DNA of 64,000 nucleotides from Pseudomonas tumuqii (GTDB lineage: Bacteria > Pseudomonadota > Gammaproteobacteria > Pseudomonadales > Pseudomonadaceae): positions 1 to 64,000 of the forward strand of contig NZ_JAAOJA010000003.1 of assembly GCF_013184545.1 (NCBI RefSeq), read 5' to 3'. Under the pieces are notes generated by a model. It was given only the letters and a program-made list of their open reading frames with translations, did not search any database and was not told the DNA's origin. Each line of letters begins with the position of its first letter. Position 1 is the first letter of the stretch. The translations under genes and the position numbers were made by a program. Of this stretch, positions 45,558 through 52,907 are shown piece by piece.

Positions 45558-48500
45558 ATGGACGCGTTCGAATCGATTCGGGAGGCGGCGGCCCGTCTTC
45601 ATGGCGAGTTGGTAGCAACTGGTTCGGATCCGCTTGATCCGCTTGCGCTCGTCCATGCTGCAGTGGCGCGACTGGATCTCGAACTCGTCTGGTTAGAGCC
45701 CGGCGACCCTGCGCTGAAAAACGCGCGAGCGCTCTTCGACGAACAGAGCGGCGTGGTCTGCTGCGAGACGTCAGGTGACATTGCCACGCGAGCATTGCTT
45801 GTTGCCCACGAGATCGGACATGCCGAGATTCATTCGGGCTCTTCGTCTTGCGTGGCGGATGACATTGACCCGTCGCGCTCGACTGAGGCCGTACCTGTAG
45901 GCCTGCAACGCGTCGAAGACTATGGCGCAAGGGAGCGGCGCGAGCTTCAGGCGAACGTCTTCGCTCGGGAGTTTCTCTTGCCGCGCTCCTTCGCGAGACG
46001 GCTCCATCTCGATGATGGCCAGACAGCGAGCACAATCGCCCAGCGTACGGGTCTGCCGAAACCGCTCGTGCGCCAGCAACTCTTTGACGCCTTGCTTCTT
46101 CCACCGGTGCCGACTTCGGAATCGGTATCGGAGCCACCCTATACTCCGCGACCCGACCCATCACAGGACCGGGCCGCAGCCCATCGAGGAGTGCCGTTTC
46201 AACTCCAGGCCGGGCCAGGAACGGGCAAGACCCGTACGCTCATCAAACGCGTCATGTCGCTTCTGGCGGAGGGCATCGACCCGACCGCAATTCTTGTGTT
46301 GACCTTCTCCAATCGTGCCGCCGGTGAGTTAGCAGATCGTCTGGCGCTCGCGGCCCCCGAGGCAGCGCCCCGAATCTGGATCGGGACCTTCCACGCCTTC
46401 GGATTAGAATTAGTTCGGCGCCATCATGATCGGCTTGGCCTTCCGTCGAATCCGACGCTCTTCGATCGCAGCGACGCCATCGAGGTGCTCGAGGAAATCC
46501 TGCCAACACTGTCGCTCATCCATTATCGCAATCTCTGGGATCCGGCGATGGTACTGCGGGATGTGGTGGCCGCTATTTCGCGCGCTAAAGACGAACTTGC
46601 CGATCCGGTGCGATACCGGGCCCTGGCAGATGCGATGCTCACTGCAGCGGCCGACGACGATGCCCGAGTTTCGGCCGAGAAATGCCAGGAAATCGCCAAC
46701 ATTTACGACCTGTATGAGCAAGCCATACGCGAACGCGGCGCCGTCGATTTCGGTGACTTGATAATGCGGCCGGCACTGCTCCTCGAGGCTGATCCGGCGC
46801 TTCGCCTTGCTGTCCAGCTTCGTCACCGGCACTTGCTCGTTGATGAATATCAGGATGTGAACCGGGCGAGTGCCAGATTGCTGAAGGCCGTGGCGGGCGA
46901 CGGTAGTCGTTTATGGGTAGTTGGCGACTCCCGTCAATCGATTTATCGGTTTCGGGGCGCGTCCTCGGCCAACATGGCCCGGTTCAGCGTCGATTACCCT
47001 GGAGCGGATGTAGATCAACTGAGGATCAACTATCGCTCAACCGAGCAGATCGTAAACAGCTTCGCCGCCGTCGCGCCGAAGATGGGGGCATCTGGAGGTA
47101 TGCTGCCGCTTGCCCTTGAAGCCGACCGGGGACAAGGCCCAGCGAAACCTGAGATCCGCAGATTCGACACACTTGAAGATGAGGCGGAGGGCGTAGCAGC
47201 GAGCGTTCGCGAGCTTGAGCACCAAGGAGTGGCCTTGCGAGACCAAGCTGTACTATGTCGGTCGAATAGGCGGTTGAATGACATCGCCGCGGCGCTGGAG
47301 GCGCGTGGCATTCCAGTTCTTCATCTCGGAAGCTTCTTCGAGCGCGAGGAGGTCCGAGACTTACTGGCGCTTATCAGTCTTGCGGTCGACCCGTTCGGCG
47401 ATGCCCTCGTACGCGTCGGAGCGATGTCGCGCTACCACCTCTCATTGCAGGATGTGCATGTTGCTTCTCGCCATCTCCGTACCATGGGCCAACCGGCCTT
47501 GGCCGGCTTAGCTTCGCTGGCAAGCGCTGAAGGTTTGTCGCCGGAAGGCTGCATGTCGCTGACCCGTCTTGGTCAAGATCTAGCAGGAATCTCGCCAAAC
47601 GCATCGGCATGGGAGTTCCTGTCGACCTATCTCCTTGATCGGACCGACCTCCTGCGCGAAATGGTGCAGGTGACCACAGTCGCGGGCCGGATGCGAGCGG
47701 TCGCAGTCTGGCAGTTCCTGAACTTCGTGCGTGAACAGAGCCCAATTGGTGGCGGCACTCCTATCCAGCGAACGCTTGATCGTGTTCGACAGCTCGTTCT
47801 TCTCGCGGAAGAGCGCGACCTCCGGCAGGTTCCACAAGCTGCGCTTCACATGGACGCCGTGCGCCTTATGACTGTGCATGGCAGCAAGGGCCTTGAATTC
47901 GAGGCTGTTCATGTTCCAGGCCTGACAGTGCAGAGCTTTCCATCCGCGAATCGCGGCCAGCGCTGCCCGCCGCCGACCGGCATGATTGAAGGTGCCGAAG
48001 AGTTCTCTGTCTCGGATGAAGCTAAACGCGCGCACGAGCATGAGGAAGAGTGTCTGTTCTTCGTCGCGCTCTCGCGTGCTCGCACCTATTTGCGGCTCTA
48101 TCTGGCGCGGCGCCAGCCCAACGGTATGAATCGCTCGGCCTCACGCTTTCTCGAGTGGATGCCACCGGCGCTCATTGATGAGATCGCGCGCCCTGCAATG
48201 TTTCCTCTGTCTGCAGATGCACCGTGCCCCTTATCGGTTGTGGTGACCTGGCCCGCAGACTGGATAGTCACGGACAGCCGCCTTACCTCCTATGAGAAAT
48301 GCCCACGCCGCTTCTTCTATACGCACGTGCTGGGCCTCGGTGGTGCACGTAAGGCGACTGCCTTCTCCCGAACCCACGATTGCCTCTACGCCTTGCTGCG
48401 CTGGCTGGCCGAAGCCCGACGTAGTGCCGAACCGACACTGGCCGAGGCCGAGGCGGCATTCGAGGAAATCTGGCTAGAACGTGGTCCCGTCGACCACGCC

Positions 48501-48983
48501 TTTGCGGGCGACTATCGCCGTCTTGCGTCGCGACTTGTCGCTGCTCTGATCCGCTCGGGTGCCGGAAGGTGTTTCAGCGAAATCGAGCCACTGGCGATCG
48601 ACCTCCCCAATGGCCGCATCTACGTCGAACCCAATGAGCTTGCGGAGCTTCCCGACGGCACTGTAGTGCTGCGCCGCGTTCGCACGGGTTACAAGCGCAG
48701 CGATGAATATGACCGGCTCGAATACACGCTTTATAAGCTCGCTGCGCAGGCACGATTCGGTACCGCTGCCATAGTCCAGGCACTGCATCTCACTGACGAT
48801 ACGGCCGAGGCCGTTACCGTATCGCCCACCAAGCTCAACAACCGCCAGACCAAGAGCGACACCATGCTCGCCGGCATCGGGGCTGGACGGTTTCCTACCG
48901 AGGTCGACTCAGTGACGTGTCCCCGGTGCCCCCACTTCTTCATCTGCGCCGCGATGCCAGAAGGGCCGCTGACACTCCTCTAA
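45558..48983 (+). CDS. ImmA/IrrE metallopeptidase - UvrD-like helicase - RecB-like fusion
   Basis: 1141 residues, three modules. (1) Residues about 1-180: IrrE/ImmA-type zinc peptidase with HEIGH (83-87) and ELQANVFAREFLLP (128-141). (2) About 195-870: superfamily 1A helicase with Walker A AGPGTGKTRT (217-226), LTFSNRAAGEL, DEYQDVN (Walker B), GDSRQSIYRFRGA, TVHGSKGLEFE and ALSRAR. (3) About 900-1141: AddB/RecB-like C-terminus with LTSYEKCPRRFFY and CPRCPHFFIC, four cysteines as in Fe-S nucleases. Where DYKTG is expected stands LRRVRTG, so nuclease activity is probably lost. A protease fused to a repair-type helicase suggests sensing of DNA damage or phage DNA. Confidence 0.82.
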   Translation: MDAFESIREAAARLHGELVATGSDPLDPLALVHAAVARLDLELVWLEPGDPALKNARALFDEQSGVVCCETSGDIATRALLVAHEIGHAEIHSGSSSCVADDIDPSRSTEAVPVGLQRVEDYGARERRELQANVFAREFLLPRSFARRLHLDDGQTASTIAQRTGLPKPLVRQQLFDALLLPPVPTSESVSEPPYTPRPDPSQDRAAAHRGVPFQLQAGPGTGKTRTLIKRVMSLLAEGIDPTAILVLTFSNRAAGELADRLALAAPEAAPRIWIGTFHAFGLELVRRHHDRLGLPSNPTLFDRSDAIEVLEEILPTLSLIHYRNLWDPAMVLRDVVAAISRAKDELADPVRYRALADAMLTAAADDDARVSAEKCQEIANIYDLYEQAIRERGAVDFGDLIMRPALLLEADPALRLAVQLRHRHLLVDEYQDVNRASARLLKAVAGDGSRLWVVGDSRQSIYRFRGASSANMARFSVDYPGADVDQLRINYRSTEQIVNSFAAVAPKMGASGGMLPLALEADRGQGPAKPEIRRFDTLEDEAEGVAASVRELEHQGVALRDQAVLCRSNRRLNDIAAALEARGIPVLHLGSFFEREEVRDLLALISLAVDPFGDALVRVGAMSRYHLSLQDVHVASRHLRTMGQPALAGLASLASAEGLSPEGCMSLTRLGQDLAGISPNASAWEFLSTYLLDRTDLLREMVQVTTVAGRMRAVAVWQFLNFVREQSPIGGGTPIQRTLDRVRQLVLLAEERDLRQVPQAALHMDAVRLMTVHGSKGLEFEAVHVPGLTVQSFPSANRGQRCPPPTGMIEGAEEFSVSDEAKRAHEHEEECLFFVALSRARTYLRLYLARRQPNGMNRSASRFLEWMPPALIDEIARPAMFPLSADAPCPLSVVVTWPADWIVTDSRLTSYEKCPRRFFYTHVLGLGGARKATAFSRTHDCLYALLRWLAEARRSAEPTLAEAEAAFEEIWLERGPVDHAFAGDYRRLASRLVAALIRSGAGRCFSEIEPLAIDLPNGRIYVEPNELAELPDGTVVLRRVRTGYKRSDEYDRLEYTLYKLAAQARFGTAAIVQALHLTDDTAEAVTVSPTKLNNRQTKSDTMLAGIGAGRFPTEVDSVTCPRCPHFFICAAMPEGPLTLL

Positions 48984-49092
48984 AGAATTTTGCCTTCGCC
49001 TTTCCGGGTTCCGCTGTCTGAACCGATCAGAGAGGTAAGGGACGGAGCTGGGCAATAGAGCCTTGCACTTCCGGTCCCCGGAGTGCAAAACC

Positions 49093-49602
49093 ATGAAATC
49101 TATCGACCTGTTCTATCAAGGCGAAGGGCTTGGCGAGATCGAACATCTCGAAGTCGAGCCAGACGCAACCTTCGCCGTCATCAAAGCCCGCCTCGCCGAA
49201 AAACACGGCGTCGCCGCCCACGCGTTCCTCTTCATCGAGGACGAGGAAGATCCGCTCGCCGACAACGAGCGGGTGGGCGATCGCGCTGGCGCGATCGGAC
49301 TGAAGCTTCATCTGAGTCGCTGCCGCCACATCGAGGTTACGGTCACCTTCAATGGCGAAAACGTCGACCGCCGCTTCCCGCCAAGTGCGACGGTTGCCCG
49401 CGTCAAGCGCTGGGCCGCCGAGCGTGAGTTCGAAATGAGCGAGGAGGAGGCCGGCGAACACGTCCTGCAGATCGTAGGGACGCACGATCGCCCAGCGCCC
49501 GGCACCCACATCGGCGCCTTGGCTCCACGTAATACCTGCGCACAAGCCTTTGATCTAGTCGCCGACGAGCGTGTCAACGGCGCGCTGGAGATTGATGAGT
49601 GA
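49093..49602 (+). CDS. tandem ubiquitin-like protein (multiubiquitin domain)
   Basis: 169 residues with two beta-grasp modules, about 2-80 ([20 protein letters not shown]..., ending LKLHLSRC) and about 84-165 ([31 protein letters not shown]...). The ISG15-like architecture matches the Ubl of bacterial conjugation systems. It ends NGALEIDE with no C-terminal diglycine, so either the JAB peptidase trims it, or conjugation uses another end. ATG 49093 has GGAG upstream; its stop overlaps the E2-like GTG. A 109-base gap upstream may hold a separate promoter. Confidence 0.82.
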   Translation: MKSIDLFYQGEGLGEIEHLEVEPDATFAVIKARLAEKHGVAAHAFLFIEDEEDPLADNERVGDRAGAIGLKLHLSRCRHIEVTVTFNGENVDRRFPPSATVARVKRWAAEREFEMSEEEAGEHVLQIVGTHDRPAPGTHIGALAPRNTCAQAFDLVADERVNGALEIDE

Positions 49603-50072
49603 GCGCGCCTGACCAGCGGGCATTCGAGGCAGACGTGGCGAAAGCCACGTTCCGCCTGGGACAGACCGAAGGGCGATGGCGCCTGATCGGGGTCACTTGG
49701 CCCTTCGTTTTGATTGCCATTACCGCGAAGGACAATCACGAGTACGTCTTGCGACTGGATTGTGCCGGCTACCCGCAGACCCCACCGACTGGCGGCCCCT
49801 GGGATCCTGATCAGAATGCCGTCCTGGCTTTCGAACTCTGGCCCTGTGGGCGGGGAGGGAGGGTTACGGCCGTGTTTCGCACCGACTGGAAGAATGGCAT
49901 GGCGCTTTATCTTCCTTGTGATCGAGAAAGTATTCTCGGTCATGACAACTGGCGAACTGAGATGCCATCGAAAATCTGGCGCCCATCACAGGGGATCGTC
50001 CAATATTTGGAGCTCGTACATGAACTTCTCCATTGCCGAGACTATTCGCCGCCTCCTTGCGCCGCGGCATGA
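49599..50072 (+). CDS. E2-like ubiquitin-conjugating protein
   Basis: 157 residues, GTG start overlapping the Ubl stop (GTGA). Prokaryotic E2-like pattern: [21 protein letters not shown] (about 49-69), corresponding to the E2 beta-strand/proline region, and [17 protein letters not shown] (102-118), where Cys107 is the candidate thioester cysteine. C-terminal helix [13 protein letters not shown]. Would take activated Ubl from the E1-like protein and pass it to targets. The JAB gene starts 53 bases before its end. Confidence 0.78.
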   Translation: MSAPDQRAFEADVAKATFRLGQTEGRWRLIGVTWPFVLIAITAKDNHEYVLRLDCAGYPQTPPTGGPWDPDQNAVLAFELWPCGRGGRVTAVFRTDWKNGMALYLPCDRESILGHDNWRTEMPSKIWRPSQGIVQYLELVHELLHCRDYSPPPCAAA

Positions 50073-50538
50073 ACTGTCCTGCTCCTGGCTCCTGTGGCGA
50101 AGGCTTATTGCAGCTTTGCGCGAGCGGGGGCGGGGATGCAGGCAGGAGAGCGGCGCGTTCCTGCTGGGATATCGGAGCGCTGGCCGTGCCCGCATCGTCG
50201 ATTTCGTCCTCTATGACGACCTCGACCCACACTGTCTGGACACTGGAATCGTCCGGTTCGATGGCCGCCACTTCGGTGACTTGTGGGCGATCTGCAAGGC
50301 GCGCGGATTGTCGGTTGTCGCTGACATCCATGTTCATCCCGGTGGTGAAGCGCAGAGCCACTCAGACCGCGCACACCCGATGATCTCGCGGGCGGGGCAC
50401 TTTGCTCTGATCCTTCCGCGGTTCGCTACTGAGCCACTCTCGCGCCGTGACATCGGCATCTACCGCTACCAGGGTTCAAAGGACTGGGTCACCATTCCGC
50501 CGTATGAACGGCGGCTTTTTCTCCATATCGGTTTCTAA
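50020..50538 (+). CDS. JAB/JAMM metallopeptidase (deubiquitinase-like)
   Basis: 172 residues, ATG 50020 with GGAG upstream, overlapping the E2-like gene by 53 bases in another frame. JAMM zinc motif: Glu in [10 protein letters not shown] (about 42-51) and [13 protein letters not shown] (about 106-118), the HxHP...SxxD signature. Would process the Ubl precursor or remove it from targets. A longer in-frame opening to 49714 runs antisense-like through the E2 gene and is rejected. The E1-like gene follows after 10 bases. Confidence 0.85.
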   Translation: MNFSIAETIRRLLAPRHELSCSWLLWRRLIAALRERGRGCRQESGAFLLGYRSAGRARIVDFVLYDDLDPHCLDTGIVRFDGRHFGDLWAICKARGLSVVADIHVHPGGEAQSHSDRAHPMISRAGHFALILPRFATEPLSRRDIGIYRYQGSKDWVTIPPYERRLFLHIGF

Positions 50539-50548
50539 AGGATCCGCC

Positions 50549-51919
50549 ATGATCACCTTCGACCCCTCCGAGAAGCTGCACCGTCTGGTCAAGCAAGCGC
50601 TAGACAGTGGCGCTGCCCAAAGTCTCGCCGAAGCCGAGGCCCTGTTTCAGGGCTATTGCCTCGCGCTCATTATCGATCAAACCGAAGCAACGAATCCCCT
50701 GAGTCAAGCGGCTCTCTTAACGGCCGTAGCCCTCGGCCGGCGCGTGTTCCTAGGCGGCGTGATGGTCGAGGGCACACTTGATGTGCCGTTGACCGTGCCG
50801 ATGCCACTGGGCGCCACATTGCGTGAAGCGGTGATAGCGCTAGGGGGGGCAGTCGCGTCCGCCGCAGATGGAACGCCGACCATCGTCATCGGCGGGGGCG
50901 CCCGACTGCGGCGCCCCGGTTTCTGCGTCAGGACCGCGGTCGGCGGATGGCGCGGCGGAATCCTGCCGATCCACTCCGAACTTGCTCCGGAACCTGGACC
51001 TGAAATGCCTCTGGCCGCAATGCTGGCTGCAGCCCTGGCGATCAACGAGGCCTTCCTCTTCGTCAACGGCGGAGTACCGGTGGCGGGGCACCGGCCCATC
51101 GGCGTGTCCCTCTGGAGGCCCGAGGCGCAAGCAGACTGGCTAACGGGTGACTCTAACGAACCACAGTTGGCCTATCTTCCGTCTCGTTTGTGGTTGATTG
51201 GCCTGGGGCATCTCGGGCAAGCCTATCTGTGGGGTTTAGGGCTCCTGCCTTATGCGGATCCGGGCGATGTTTCTTTGGTGATGCAGGACGTGGACGTGAT
51301 TACCCCGTCCACGGAAAGCACGTCGATTCTCACTGACGCTTCGATCCTGGGCGTGAAGAAGACTCGCGCCATGGCGGCGTGGGCCGAACGGCGCGGGTTC
51401 ACGGCCGTCATCCACGAGCGACTGTTTGACTCCGGCTTCACGAGGCAGGCCGATGAGCCTACGGTGGCATTGTGCGGGCTCGACAATGCGCTCGGTCGAC
51501 GCGCTCTCGATCTGGTTGGGTTCGATCTCGTCGTTGAGGCCGGGCTCGGCCGCGGCCATCGTGACTTCCGAACCATACGGCTTCACGTCCTGCCCAGCCC
51601 CCGTCCGGCGGCCGAGATCTGGAAGGTCGGTAAGAGGGACGATAAGGTAGAGGACCGCGCCGCTTACGCGAAGATGTTTGAGGATGGCCAACTCGACCGC
51701 TGCGGCGTCACCCTGCTGGCCGGAAAGGCGGTGGGAGCACCTTTCGTCGGAGCTGTCGCGGCAACCTTGGCTCTTGCGGAGGTGCTGCGGTTGCTCCATG
51801 GTGGCGCGTTGCACCAGTTGATTGATCTCGACTTGCTGAGTGTTGAGCACCGGCTTGCATCGCCGCACCCCTTCGATTTCAGTCGCCTTAACCCCGGCTA
51901 TGGACTCGCGGTAACCTGA
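50549..51919 (+). CDS. E1-like ThiF-family Ubl-activating enzyme
   Basis: 456 residues. N-terminal half (about 1-215) is not a recognised domain; the ThiF/E1 Rossmann domain begins with LWLIGLGHLGQAYL (about 217-230, GxGxxG) and MQDVDVITPSTEST (acidic loop that contacts ATP). The candidate catalytic cysteine is in DRCGVTLLAG (about 391-400). Would adenylate and thioesterify the Ubl. Last gene of the four-gene Ubl-E2-JAB-E1 cassette. ATG 50549 is used; the frame reaches 50447 without a ribosome site. Confidence 0.82.
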   Translation: MITFDPSEKLHRLVKQALDSGAAQSLAEAEALFQGYCLALIIDQTEATNPLSQAALLTAVALGRRVFLGGVMVEGTLDVPLTVPMPLGATLREAVIALGGAVASAADGTPTIVIGGGARLRRPGFCVRTAVGGWRGGILPIHSELAPEPGPEMPLAAMLAAALAINEAFLFVNGGVPVAGHRPIGVSLWRPEAQADWLTGDSNEPQLAYLPSRLWLIGLGHLGQAYLWGLGLLPYADPGDVSLVMQDVDVITPSTESTSILTDASILGVKKTRAMAAWAERRGFTAVIHERLFDSGFTRQADEPTVALCGLDNALGRRALDLVGFDLVVEAGLGRGHRDFRTIRLHVLPSPRPAAEIWKVGKRDDKVEDRAAYAKMFEDGQLDRCGVTLLAGKAVGAPFVGAVAATLALAEVLRLLHGGALHQLIDLDLLSVEHRLASPHPFDFSRLNPGYGLAVT

Positions 51920-52160
51920 CTCGCCGCCATCTTATGAGCCTTCGTAGCAAGCAACCTTTTGCTTCACGGGCGTCGCTGCATCACCTGCAAAAATGGAGCT
52001 ACATCAGCTGACCTATACTTCCGCCGAACACTAAAAATGGGGGAATTACCAGCGCACTTGCTTTAGAGCTCTCTCATTACAACGGTCAGCCCTAAGGGCG
52101 TGGACGCTTCGCGCCCACAAAGACATCGGAAGTCCGAACGCTCATTAGCTGGAGTCCCAT

Positions 52161-52718
52161 ATGGCTAGAACCCTTTTAGATGTTCAGCTTGCACGCCTGC
52201 TTTACCCCTTGGTTATAGACGTGGCCGCGAGCAATGCTCTGCTTACCTACTCGGAACTGATCGACCGTGCCCAGGCTCGCTATTCCGATGATCAGCGGGT
52301 CGCCAACCTCATTCCAGTTCGTGTGGGACGAATTCTCTGGGTTATATACGATTTTGTAGAGGAGCGTGAGTTGCCGCGTCTGACGTTGGTGATAGTCAGC
52401 AAGACGGATAAGTACCCTGGCAGCGCCATGTGGCAACACGATTGTGAGGCTGAACAGCAGCGTTGATTTGAGTTTGATTGGTCAACCGTTGACCGCGACT
52501 TCAACCTATACGGCAAGCAGAGTGAGAAGGCGGTTACCCCTCTCAGGCGACTCAAGCGCGAGGAGGCAACGCGGCTAATGTCCGAGCACTATTTTGGCAA
52601 TCGCGCCAGCTATCCCAGTACCATCAGGGATCTTCGTGAGACCATCATCGAAAACATCGTTAACGGCATGAGCGTGGCTGACGCGTTCGCCGTAGAGGCT
52701 GAGTTACTACAAAGCTGA
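52161..52718 (+). pseudogene. hypothetical gene interrupted by an in-frame TGA
   Basis: The ATG at 52161 opens a frame of 101 codons to TGA 52464-52466; the same frame then continues without stop for 83 more codons to TGA 52716. The downstream part reads like real protein (FEFDWSTVDRDFNLYGKQ, RDLRETIIENIVNGMSVADAF). A nonsense mutation or sequence error most simply explains this. No known motif. It precedes the helicase array by about 190 bases. Confidence 0.6.
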
Positions 52719-52907
52719 TTTCTTCGGGGTTGCGATCGATTCCGTCTTCTCCCGCATTTAGCTCAGCGGGTTGGCTGTCGGCGAGCGTAGCCAAAATGTT
52801 GTTGCCGGTACCTGAAGGCAATGCGAGTGATGGGCAATCGACTGAAAGGCTTTTATTTACCGTGAATTGAAGGTTAGCCATGGCTAACCCGGATAAGGAC
52901 AAACCAA

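Noticed and set aside
52464..52466. TGA as a selenocysteine codon
   Set aside because: No SECIS-like hairpin was evident directly after it, and the context is not a redox enzyme; nonsense mutation or sequence error is simpler.
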